From contig DDYW01000032.1 in NCBI GenBank assembly GCA_002348185.1, forward strand, positions 16,982 to 30,867: a stretch of DNA of 13,886 nucleotides, written 5' to 3'. The notes beneath the pieces are model-generated. The model made no database searches. It was not told the origin of the DNA and saw nothing but the letters and a program-made list of their open reading frames with translations. Shown here piece after piece: positions 1 to 7,395 of this stretch (position 1 is the first letter of the stretch; each line of letters starts with the position of its first letter). The position numbers and the translations under genes were made by a program. Source of the DNA: Candidatus Hydrogenedentes bacterium UBA2224 (lineage in GTDB: Bacteria; Hydrogenedentota; Hydrogenedentia; Hydrogenedentales; SLHB01).

Positions 1-420
1 TGTCCCCGTTCGAATGACCGCCGGGGGCGGCGCTCCCACATTCGAGCGCCTGCATTCGGATCCCTGGTGTGAAATGCGATGAGAGGGATAGTTGCCTCAC
101 ACAATGCCGCCAAGCTACCAGGGAGGACATTCTGGACAAATCCGGGGTTGAACAGTTCAACCCCCATTCGGGGCTTGGGACAGGGGGCCGCGACTGATCC
201 CCGGGGTTCACCCACGGTTATTCAGATTTGGCTCCTTCGGAGCCGGTCAGGGAATACGGCCCGCCGCACCCACCTGCAGCGCCTCACCCGCCGCTTCAGC
301 GGCACCCCCGTCTGCATAGTGCGTATCCCACGATTCGGGTTCGGCCACCGCTTGCGCGCTGCAATAATTTCTGTCATAGTGCCTATGCGGATATATAGTT
401 GTTTGGATGAGAATTCCATC
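1..420. other. Non-coding region upstream of the comEA-like gene
   Basis: No convincing gene is visible. An open frame runs in from position 79, but its translation before 385-421 is compositionally random and matches no family. The stretch holds short inverted repeats: 144-164 (see its own entry), 230-244 (GGCTCC/GGAGCC around TTC) and 290-303 (GCCGC/GCGGC). None has a T-run, so none looks like a terminator. The hexamer CATTCG recurs near 39, 53 and 165. The 12-mer CATAGTGCsTAT occurs at 315-326 and again at 375-386; the second copy is also a small inverted repeat (CATAG/CTATG, 375-387). A weak promoter could be TTGCGC (352-357) with CATAGT (375-380) at 17 bp spacing, which would put the repeated motif over the -10. 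Confidence 0.5.
144..164. repeat. Perfect 9-bp inverted repeat, 3-nt loop
   Basis: GGGGTTGAA (144-152) and TTCAACCCC (156-164) are exact reverse complements around CAG. There is no T-run on either side. It could be an operator or an RNA hairpin in the leader region; the role is unknown. Confidence 0.7.
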
Positions 421-1221
421 GTGCTCAACAATTACCTCACGCGAAAAGAGCAATTGATCCTGCTGTTTGTGGCCGGGGCCGCGGTACTCGGCGGCATCGT
501 CCTGTACGTTCGCCGGGGTGACCCGGAACTTGAGACTCAGCACGCCGCTCCCGTGGTGGAAGCAGCGCCGCCCCCCCTTCCCGCTCCGGAACCTCCGACT
601 CCCGCGCCGACCCAGATGCTGCTGCCCGTCTTCGAGACGCCCACTCCCTCGCTGCCAGCTCAATCCGGACCCTTGCGGGTAGCCGTGCGAGGCGCCGTAC
701 ACGCCCCCGGCCTGTACACTTTCCAGCCCGATGAGGATCCGCGCGTGCAGGACCTGCTCGACGCCGCGGGCGGTCTTGAAGAGTATGCCGACCTCTCGGA
801 CATCAATGTCGCGGGCCGGCTGATCGACGGCAGCACCCTCACGGTTCCGGGGCAGCCGCCTCAGGTCGACGCCCGCGGCGTGATCCGTGCCGCGCGCGTG
901 CCCGTCTACCAGCCGCCCAATCCGCCCCAATACACCGTATCCGGATGGATGCCGGAGGCCGCCCCGCCCGGGAATGTGCCAGACGACTCCGGCACGGGAG
1001 ACGCCCTCCCACTGGCTCCGGCCACGGACGGTCTGCTCGACCTGAATACCGCCACCCAGGCGCAGCTCGAATCCCTACCCGGTATTGGCCCGGTGTTTGC
1101 CTCGCGCATCATCGAATACCGTACCCGGACACCGTTCCGGAATGTCGACGACCTCAAGAACATCAAGGGAATCGGCGATAAGCGTCTCGCCGACGTCCGG
1201 CACCTCGTCACGGTTCGGTGA
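421..1221 (+). CDS. comEA: ComEA-like DNA-binding protein (TM + SLBB + helix-hairpin-helix)
   Basis: In the ComEA family this protein is anchored in the cytoplasmic membrane, binds incoming double-stranded DNA outside the membrane and passes it to the ComEC channel during natural transformation. Visible here: one hydrophobic segment at about residues 10-30 with a short N-terminal tail, a Pro/Ala-rich linker to about residue 80, an SLBB-type domain from about 85-142 containing VRGAVHAPGLY, and a C-terminal double helix-hairpin-helix domain from about 205. Its two hairpin motifs are LPGIG (219-223) and IKGIG (248-252), preceded by the hallmark LDLNTA. The 266 aa exceed the classic ~200 aa because of the long linker. 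I chose GTG 421 because GGATGAG (405-411) sits 9 nt upstream and the membrane segment follows directly; ATG 385 is the alternative. It is separated by about 136 nt from the hydrolase cluster and need not be co-regulated with it. No other competence gene is in the window, so the DNA-uptake role rests on architecture alone. Confidence 0.85.
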   Translation: MLNNYLTRKEQLILLFVAGAAVLGGIVLYVRRGDPELETQHAAPVVEAAPPPLPAPEPPTPAPTQMLLPVFETPTPSLPAQSGPLRVAVRGAVHAPGLYTFQPDEDPRVQDLLDAAGGLEEYADLSDINVAGRLIDGSTLTVPGQPPQVDARGVIRAARVPVYQPPNPPQYTVSGWMPEAAPPGNVPDDSGTGDALPLAPATDGLLDLNTATQAQLESLPGIGPVFASRIIEYRTRTPFRNVDDLKNIKGIGDKRLADVRHLVTVR

Positions 1222-1278
1222 CGGCCGTCCCCCGCTTGCGTCCCCCCGGGCATTTCGATAGGCTTCTCAGGTTCACGG

Positions 1279-1321
1279 TATAAAGCACGGGAATTTCACG
1301 CCCCTGGCGTTTCCGTATTAT
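1279..1321 (+). promoter_or_regulatory. Possible promoter -10 elements before the GH127 gene
   Basis: The 136-nt gap between comEA and the GH127 gene contains two AT-rich hexamers resembling a sigma-70 -10 box: TATAAA (1279-1284) and TATTAT (1316-1321). Neither has a good -35 at 16-18 bp. This is a weak prediction, but the gap is the only place upstream of the hydrolase run long enough for its main promoter. Confidence 0.25.
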
Positions 1322-1357
1322 GTTCCACGGTGTTCTCGACGGATGGAGACTGGAAAG

Positions 1358-3784
1358 ATGGATATGAACCCGGCACGGATCACTGCGTTTCTGACTCTAT
1401 TGGGGGCGTCGACGGCGGCGCTTGGCGCAAGCGACTATCCCATTCGGCCCGTGCCGTTCACGCGGGTGGTTGTGGACGATGCGTTCTGGTCGCCGCGGCA
1501 GACGACCAGTCTGGACGTGACCATCCCCTACTGTTTCGAAAAGTGCGAAGAGACGCACCGCATCGACAATTTTGCCGTGGCCGCGGGTATGAAGAAGGGC
1601 AAATTCGAAGGCATTTTCTTCAACGACTCCGACGTGGTAAAGGTGGTGGAGGGCGCGGCGTATGCCCTGGCGTTGCGCGACGACCCGAAACTGGACGCCT
1701 ATCTCGATGACCTCATCGCGAAGATCGCCGGCGCTCAGGAACCGGACGGCTACCTGTACACCTGCCGCACCATCGACCCCGGAAATCCGCCCCCGGGCGC
1801 CGGCAACACCCGCTGGTCGAACCTCCAGTCCAGTCACGAGCTCTACAACATCGGCCACATGTACGAGGCCGCGGTGGCCCATCATCAGGCCACCGGTAAG
1901 ACCACCCTGCTCGCTGTAGCCCGGAAGTCCGCGGACCTGGTTGACCGCGTGTTTGGACTGGACGGCATCCGCAATGTGCCGGGGCATCAGGAGATCGAGA
2001 TCGGACTCTGCCGCCTCTACCGCGAAACCGGCGAGGAGCGCTATCTTCGCCTGGCCCGGTTTTTCATTGACGAACGCGGACACGAAAACGGCCGGACCCG
2101 GTTCGGCGAGAATCTTCAGGACCACCTGCCCATACTTGAACAGGCTGAGGCCGTGGGCCACTCGGTGCGCGCCGGTTATTTCTACAGCGGCACGGCCGAT
2201 GTCGCGGCGCTGACGGGCGAACCGGCCTACCTCGCCCCGCTCGACCGCATCTGGAACGACGTGGTTTCGCGCAAGATATACATCACGGGCGGGACCGCCG
2301 CCCAGCGCCAGGGTGAGGCGTTTGGACCAGCCTATTTCCTGCCCAACAAAGAAGCCTACAACGAGACCTGTGCGGCTATTGCCAACGTCCTCTGGAACCA
2401 CCGCATGTTTTTGCTGCACGGGCACGCAAAATACATCGACGTGCTCGAGCGCACGCTGTACAACGGGTTCCTCGCCGGCGTGTCGCTCGAAGGCGACACT
2501 TTCTTCTACCCCAATCCCCTCGAAAGCGACGGCGTCTACAGATTCAACCACGGCTCGGCCTTGCGCGCCCCCTGGTTTGGATGCTCGTGCTGTCCCGTCA
2601 ACGTCGCCCGCTTTGTGCCCTCGCTGGCCAATTACATCTACGGACAGCGCGACGGCGAGGTTTTCCTGAACCTGTACATCGCCAATGAGGCCGCGCTGGA
2701 CGTCGCGGGGACTCCCGTAAAGTTTGTGCAGAAGGGCCGCTATCCGTGGGACGGCGCCATCGAGGTCGTGGTCGAGCCGGCAACGCCCGTGGAATTCACG
2801 CTGAACGTGCGCATTCCCGGCTGGGCCCAGGAACAACCGCTCCCAAGCGACCTGTACCGCTACCAGGAGCCCAGCCCGGAGCGCTTCGAACTCCGTGTCA
2901 ACGGCGAACCGCAACGGATGGCGCCTGCCAACGGGTACGTGCCCCTGAAACGTTCGTGGCAGCAAGGCGACACGGTCAATCTGACCCTTCCCATGCCCAT
3001 CCGCCGGGTGCTGGCGCATGAAAACGTCGAAGCCGACCGCGGACGCGTGGCGATCGAGCGCGGGCCCATGGTGTATTGCGCGGAGGGCGTCGACAACGGC
3101 GGTCAGGTAAGGAACCTTGTCGTGCCGGATGCCGCTGTGCTCGCCGCGGAACATCAGGCCTCACTGCTCGACGGCGTCACCGTCCTGAAGGGCAAGGCTC
3201 TCAAACGCCAGCGCAATGATGCCGGCGAGGAGACCGTGGACGAAACCGAGGTCACGCTGGTGCCCTACTATGGCTGGGCGCACCGGGGCGCCGGCGAAAT
3301 GCAGGTGTGGCTGGCGAGAACCCCGGACAGTGCCGAGCTCCCCCCCATTCCCACGCTCGCGTCGGCCGCCCTCCCCACCGCCTCTCATGTGCACCCCGGA
3401 GACAGCGTGGCCGCCTTGAACGACCAGCAGGAACCGGAGAACTCCGGCGATCACGGCATCCCTCGGTTCACGTGGTGGGACCACCGGGGAACGCAGGAGT
3501 GGGTGCAATACGAGTTTCAGAAACCCCAAACCGCATCGTCGGTGGAAGTCTACTGGTTTGACGATACCGGCGTGGGCCAGTGCCGGGTGCCGGCGTCGTG
3601 GCATCTGGAATATCGTGACGGCGGCGCCTGGAAACCGGTCGAGCGCCCATCGGGCTATGAAACCGTCAAAGACGCGTGGGTAAAGACAGCGTTTGCGCCA
3701 ATCGCCACCGATGCGATTCGGATTGTTGTGCAGTTACAGCCGGATTTCTCGGGCGGCATCCTCGAATGGCGCGTAAACAAATAG
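1358..3784 (+). CDS. Secreted GH127-family (DUF1680) beta-L-arabinofuranosidase-like enzyme with C-terminal discoidin-like domain
   Basis: GH127 enzymes remove beta-L-arabinofuranosyl residues using a zinc-activated cysteine nucleophile. The catalytic set known from HypBA1 (Glu322, Glu338, Cys340, Cys417, Cys418) has counterparts in similar spacing: Glu320 in GEAFG, Glu336 and Cys338 in NETCA, and Cys411/Cys412 in GCSCCPVN. The N-terminus is a signal peptide with a hydrophobic run ending near GASTAALGAS, so the protein is exported. The all-helical catalytic barrel spans about 30-480, a beta domain follows to about 650, and residues about 672-808 resemble an F5/8-type-C (CBM32-like) fold. The length of 808 aa fits GH127 plus this extra domain. 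Start choice: ATG 1358 has GGAG (1345-1348) 9 nt upstream, while ATG 1364 has GGAAAG 6 nt upstream; ATG 1343 overlaps the likely ribosome site and is rejected. It is the first gene of the hydrolase run, 36 nt before the sialidase. The exact sugar is uncertain because GH127/GH146-like proteins vary. Confidence 0.88.
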   Translation: MDMNPARITAFLTLLGASTAALGASDYPIRPVPFTRVVVDDAFWSPRQTTSLDVTIPYCFEKCEETHRIDNFAVAAGMKKGKFEGIFFNDSDVVKVVEGAAYALALRDDPKLDAYLDDLIAKIAGAQEPDGYLYTCRTIDPGNPPPGAGNTRWSNLQSSHELYNIGHMYEAAVAHHQATGKTTLLAVARKSADLVDRVFGLDGIRNVPGHQEIEIGLCRLYRETGEERYLRLARFFIDERGHENGRTRFGENLQDHLPILEQAEAVGHSVRAGYFYSGTADVAALTGEPAYLAPLDRIWNDVVSRKIYITGGTAAQRQGEAFGPAYFLPNKEAYNETCAAIANVLWNHRMFLLHGHAKYIDVLERTLYNGFLAGVSLEGDTFFYPNPLESDGVYRFNHGSALRAPWFGCSCCPVNVARFVPSLANYIYGQRDGEVFLNLYIANEAALDVAGTPVKFVQKGRYPWDGAIEVVVEPATPVEFTLNVRIPGWAQEQPLPSDLYRYQEPSPERFELRVNGEPQRMAPANGYVPLKRSWQQGDTVNLTLPMPIRRVLAHENVEADRGRVAIERGPMVYCAEGVDNGGQVRNLVVPDAAVLAAEHQASLLDGVTVLKGKALKRQRNDAGEETVDETEVTLVPYYGWAHRGAGEMQVWLARTPDSAELPPIPTLASAALPTASHVHPGDSVAALNDQQEPENSGDHGIPRFTWWDHRGTQEWVQYEFQKPQTASSVEVYWFDDTGVGQCRVPASWHLEYRDGGAWKPVERPSGYETVKDAWVKTAFAPIATDAIRIVVQLQPDFSGGILEWRVNK

Positions 3785-3810
3785 CCGGACGGACCTGCAG
3801 ACCCCGCAAT

Positions 3811-3816
3811 GGAGGA
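3811..3816 (+). promoter_or_regulatory. Shine-Dalgarno that fixes the sialidase start
   Basis: GGAGGA is a near-perfect ribosome site 4 nt before ATG 3821 and 7 nt before ATG 3824. It lies inside the extended frame beginning at ATG 3809, so that upstream start is very unlikely. Confidence 0.8.
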
Positions 3817-3820
3817 AATC

Positions 3821-6052
3821 ATGATGGCGTTTGAATGCTCCTGTACCGCCAGCGCCGTTCTGGCATCGCTGGTTCTGCTGCTGGCGTCGCCGCTGGCGGC
3901 GGCGGGCGAAGCGGCCAGCCCGCCCGAATACTATACAATTCCGGTGCTCGACCTGTCGCACGATCTGGACCGTCAGATCGTGGTGGACCGTGAGCCGGGC
4001 CAGTACCTGGGCCACCCCACCACGGTGCTGCTTGAGGACAACCAGACCATGCTCTGCGTATACCCCAAGGGACACGGCCGGGGCGCCATTGTCATGAAAC
4101 GCAGCAGCGACGCGGGCAAGACCTGGAGCGAGCGCCTGCCCGTGCCGGAGAGCTGGGCGACTTCGCAGGAAGTCCCCACCCTCTACCGTGTGGAAGACCC
4201 GGCCGGCGTAAAACGCCTGATCATGTTCTCGGGCCTCTATCCCATCCGCATGGCGCGATCAAACGACGACGGCATGACCTGGTCAGAACTCGAACCCATC
4301 GGCGATTTCGGCGGCATCGTGGCGATGGCGTCGCTGGTACGGCTGAAGAACGGCGATTACCTGGCCTTCTTCCATGACGATGGCCGCTTCCTCAAAGGCG
4401 AAAACAAGGAAGGCCCTTTTGTCGTTTATTCCACTCGCTCGACCGACGGCGGCCTGACCTGGGCCGATCCCGAGATCGTGGTGCAGCATGCCGAAGCCCA
4501 TCTGTGCGAACCCGGCGCGCTCCGCTCGCCGGATGGCAGCCAGATCGCCCTGTTCCTGCGCGAAAACAGCCGGAAATTCAACTCGTTTGTAACCTTCAGC
4601 AACGACGAGGGCGCCACATGGTCCGACCCCGTGCAGCTCCCCGCCAGCCTGACGGGCGACCGGCATACGGCCCAATACGCGCCCGATGGCCGTCTGGTCA
4701 TCGTCTTCCGCGATACGACGCGCGTCAGCCCGACCCAGGGCGATTTCGTCGGCTGGGTCGGCACGTATGACGACATCGTCCACGGACGTGAAGGGCAATA
4801 CCGCCTGCGCCTCCTCGACAACACCAAGGGCGCGGACACGTCCTACCCCGGACTCGAACTGTTGCCCGACGGCACGTTTGTCACGACCACCTACGGACAT
4901 TGGACGCAAGGCGAAGAACCGTACATCATGAGCGTTCGTTTCAAGCTCGGCGAGCTTGACGCCCAGGCCGCGCAGTTGCCGGAGCAGAAGCCGGTGTTCG
5001 TTGGCGGCGCGGACGGCTACGACACCTACCGCATCCCGTCGCTTATCACAACGCCCGCGGGCACGCTCCTCGCGTTCTGCGAGGGACGCAAGGCGGACGG
5101 CAGCGACACCGGCGACATCGACCTCCTCCTCAAGCGCAGCACGGACAAGGGCGCCACCTGGAGCGCCCAGCAGGTCGTCTGGGACGACGGCCCCAACACC
5201 TGCGGCAACCCCTGCCCCGTCGTCGACGAATCGACCGGGGTGATCTGGCTCCTCTTGACCCACAACCTCGGGCAGGACCGCGAGAGCGCCATTGTCGACG
5301 GTCAGAGCGCGGGCACGCGGACGGTCTGGGTCTCGCACAGCAGCGACGATGGCCTCACCTGGGCGCCGCCGAAGGAAATCACCGCGACCACCAAGAAGCC
5401 GGAATGGACCTGGTACGCCACGGGCCCCGGCGTGGGCATCCAGTTGCGGCTGGGCGACCACAAGGGCCGCCTCGTCATCCCCTGCGACCACATCGTTGCG
5501 GACGCCAAAACCTACCATTCCCACGTGATCTATTCCGATGACCACGGCGAAACGTGGCTGCTGGGCGGGGTGACCGGCGACACCGTGAACGAGTGCCAGG
5601 TGATCGAGCGCACAGACGGCAGCCTTCTGCTGAACAGCCGCCGCTGGCACACCAACACCGGGCCCGGCCGCGCCATTGCGACCAGTTTTGACGCCGGCAT
5701 GACGTGGTCGGAGTTGTCTAACGATCCCGTGCTGATTGAGCCGCGCTGCCAGGCCAGCCTGCTCCGTTATGGGCCCAGCGACGCGGAGGGCCTCCCGCTT
5801 GTCCTGTTCTCCAATCCGGCGGATCCGGACAAACGCTGCAAGATGGAGGTCCGCCTGAGCACGGACGACGGCCGCACCTGGCCCGCGTGGAAATGCCTCT
5901 ACCCCGGCCCGGCCGCTTACTCCTGCCTCGCAACGCTTCCGGACGGCAGGATCGGCTGTCTGTATGAACGGGGCGCGAAACGTCCTTACGAGAGCATTGT
6001 ATTCTCGTCGTTCTCTCTGGCCTGGGCCGGAGAGGGAGTCCTCGACCGCTAA
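3821..6052 (+). CDS. Secreted tandem two-propeller sialidase-family protein (GH33-like second lobe)
   Basis: This protein of about 743 aa has a signal peptide (hydrophobic core then ASPLAAAGE) and two consecutive six-bladed-propeller sialidase-type lobes. Nine Asp boxes of the form SxDxGxTW are visible: near residues 95, 147, 207 and 260 in lobe 1, and 440, 507, 572, 622 and 680 in lobe 2. Lobe 2 (about 385-743) has the full GH33 exo-alpha-sialidase set: Arg404 in YRIPSL (the FRIP motif), Asp429 in GSDTGDID, Glu591 in NECQV, Arg607/608, Arg672 and the nucleophile-type Tyr700 in AYSCLATLPDG. It should therefore hydrolyse terminal sialic acid or a related acidic sugar. Lobe 1 keeps a comparable Tyr (342, SYPGLELLPDG) and Glu (230, LCEPG) but has YLGHPT at about 62-67 where FRIP would be, so its substrate may differ or it may only bind. 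It lies 36 nt after the GH127 gene and 18 nt before the MFS gene, so co-transcription is likely. No sialic-acid catabolic genes are nearby, which leaves the natural substrate open. Confidence 0.85.
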   Translation: MMAFECSCTASAVLASLVLLLASPLAAAGEAASPPEYYTIPVLDLSHDLDRQIVVDREPGQYLGHPTTVLLEDNQTMLCVYPKGHGRGAIVMKRSSDAGKTWSERLPVPESWATSQEVPTLYRVEDPAGVKRLIMFSGLYPIRMARSNDDGMTWSELEPIGDFGGIVAMASLVRLKNGDYLAFFHDDGRFLKGENKEGPFVVYSTRSTDGGLTWADPEIVVQHAEAHLCEPGALRSPDGSQIALFLRENSRKFNSFVTFSNDEGATWSDPVQLPASLTGDRHTAQYAPDGRLVIVFRDTTRVSPTQGDFVGWVGTYDDIVHGREGQYRLRLLDNTKGADTSYPGLELLPDGTFVTTTYGHWTQGEEPYIMSVRFKLGELDAQAAQLPEQKPVFVGGADGYDTYRIPSLITTPAGTLLAFCEGRKADGSDTGDIDLLLKRSTDKGATWSAQQVVWDDGPNTCGNPCPVVDESTGVIWLLLTHNLGQDRESAIVDGQSAGTRTVWVSHSSDDGLTWAPPKEITATTKKPEWTWYATGPGVGIQLRLGDHKGRLVIPCDHIVADAKTYHSHVIYSDDHGETWLLGGVTGDTVNECQVIERTDGSLLLNSRRWHTNTGPGRAIATSFDAGMTWSELSNDPVLIEPRCQASLLRYGPSDAEGLPLVLFSNPADPDKRCKMEVRLSTDDGRTWPAWKCLYPGPAAYSCLATLPDGRIGCLYERGAKRPYESIVFSSFSLAWAGEGVLDR

Positions 6053-6070
6053 CCTGGAAAGCCTTCCTGT

Positions 6071-7312
6071 ATGAAACGCTGGTTCTGGCTGCTGGCGGCC
6101 ACAACGCCCGTCGCCTTCATCGCATCGGTAACCTGGTACGGCGCGTTCACGTTCGCCAATGCCTACATGATACGCGGGCTGGGCGCTTCGAACGCCCAGT
6201 GGACCCGCGCCACGCTGGCCATGTCGGGCGGCATGCTGGTGTGGTATCTGCTCACGGTGGAGATGTCCGCCCTGATGGGCCGGCGCCGTACCGCCGCCCT
6301 GGGCGCGACGATTGCCTCCCTTGCGTATATCTCCCTTCCGCTCGCGCGTGAGGTGTGGCTGGTGTCGGTATTGCTGGCGCTCATGGGATTCGGCACGGCG
6401 GGCTACCTGGTCGCCTGGCTGCCCTACGTCACGCACGTCGGCGGCGAGCGCCCTGGCCGCGCCCTGACAATTGCCTCCATCACATTCAATCTGGTCTCCG
6501 GGATAACCATCTTCGCGCTCGGACCGGCCCTCCAGGCGGCACGGTTCCGTTTCGTGTTCGTCTCGACGGGAGGCATCTGCCTGGCGTGCCTCGCCGTGTT
6601 TCATTTCGCCGCGCGGCACCTCGAGACCCTGGCCGGTGCGGCAACGCCTGAAGAAGAGGAACCGGCGCCTGCGGAAGGCCCGCTGAGCTTGTTGAAGCTG
6701 CAATGGCACGACGTGCGCGCGCTTGTCTACAGCGCCTTCCCCATCGTACTGCTGCTGGGGATTTGCGCCGCGCCGTTCGCGTTTCACACTTCGAACCAAC
6801 TGTTTCCCAATTTCGCGCGCGACATCCATCATTTACAGGAGGACTCGATAGCGCGTCTCGTAGCCATGGGCCGCCTGCCCGCCATGCTGACGCTGGTTCT
6901 CATGTCCCCCATCATCGACCGCCTGAATCTGGTCCGGTTCTACGGCGCGTTTCTATTTACCGACGGGCTCCTGATCGCCGCTATCGCCCTGTCGCAAAGC
7001 ACACTGGTGGCGGGCGGAGCCTATCTGGTCTTCTACCTGTCGCACGGTCTGGTCTGGGCGTTTGCCTTGCCCGCCATCAACGTGTGCGTCCGGCCACGGC
7101 TTCGCGACTCGGCGTTTGCACTTACAGCCATGTTCGAGATCATCGGCGTGTTTCTCGCGGGCCTGCTCCACAACCGCTTGATCGAGGCGGGCTTCAGCCT
7201 GCCGTACGTGTTTATTGTCTGCGGCGTTGTGGTAGGCGCGTCGGGGCTCCTGCTGCTCGGCTACTCGTTTACCGGCCATGCCCGGCGCAACGGCTCGACC
7301 AACGGCAGTTGA
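6071..7312 (+). CDS. MFS-family transporter
   Basis: This is a 413-aa inner-membrane protein with about 12 hydrophobic segments in two six-helix halves. They are joined by a cytoplasmic, acidic and proline-containing loop at about residues 190-207 (PEEEEPAPAEG). Loop 2-3 has a degenerate MFS motif A (MSALMGRRRTAAL) and loop 8-9 has the matching SPIIDRLNLVR. I cannot assign a subfamily. ATG 6071 is preceded by GGAAAG at 6056-6061 with 9-nt spacing. It starts only 18 nt after the sialidase stop, between secreted hydrolases, so the inferred role is movement of a released mono- or oligosaccharide across the inner membrane. Direction and substrate cannot be read from the sequence. No ABC permease, SusC/SusD pair or TRAP transporter is present, so it is the only transport candidate in the cluster. 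Confidence 0.85.
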   Translation: MKRWFWLLAATTPVAFIASVTWYGAFTFANAYMIRGLGASNAQWTRATLAMSGGMLVWYLLTVEMSALMGRRRTAALGATIASLAYISLPLAREVWLVSVLLALMGFGTAGYLVAWLPYVTHVGGERPGRALTIASITFNLVSGITIFALGPALQAARFRFVFVSTGGICLACLAVFHFAARHLETLAGAATPEEEEPAPAEGPLSLLKLQWHDVRALVYSAFPIVLLLGICAAPFAFHTSNQLFPNFARDIHHLQEDSIARLVAMGRLPAMLTLVLMSPIIDRLNLVRFYGAFLFTDGLLIAAIALSQSTLVAGGAYLVFYLSHGLVWAFALPAINVCVRPRLRDSAFALTAMFEIIGVFLAGLLHNRLIEAGFSLPYVFIVCGVVVGASGLLLLGYSFTGHARRNGSTNGS

Positions 7313-7320
7313 CCAGACGC

Positions 7321-7350
7321 TGGACCTGATACCCGTCCGTCCCCTACGAT
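7321..7350 (+). promoter_or_regulatory. Weak internal promoter candidate before the GH38 gene
   Basis: The 83-nt gap before the GH38 gene holds TGGACC (7321-7326) and TACGAT (7345-7350), 18 bp apart, each matching the sigma-70 consensus at four of six bases. It could give the GH38/URO-D pair its own start. A good ribosome site (AGGAAAGGAA, 7378-7387) follows, 8 nt before ATG 7396. Confidence 0.22.
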
Positions 7351-7395
7351 AGAGGCGGAACTTTCGAAGCCCTCAAGAGGAAAGGAATTTCCCGG

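Noticed and set aside
79..420. N-terminal extension of the ComEA-like frame from ATG 79
   Set aside because: The translation has no family resemblance, and the region is full of inverted repeats. A ribosome site plus the membrane anchor point to GTG 421 (or ATG 385).
4283..6832. 849-codon minus-strand open frame
   Set aside because: It is antisense to the sialidase and MFS genes, both recognisable, and its own translation is Arg/Gly/Ala-rich without motifs.
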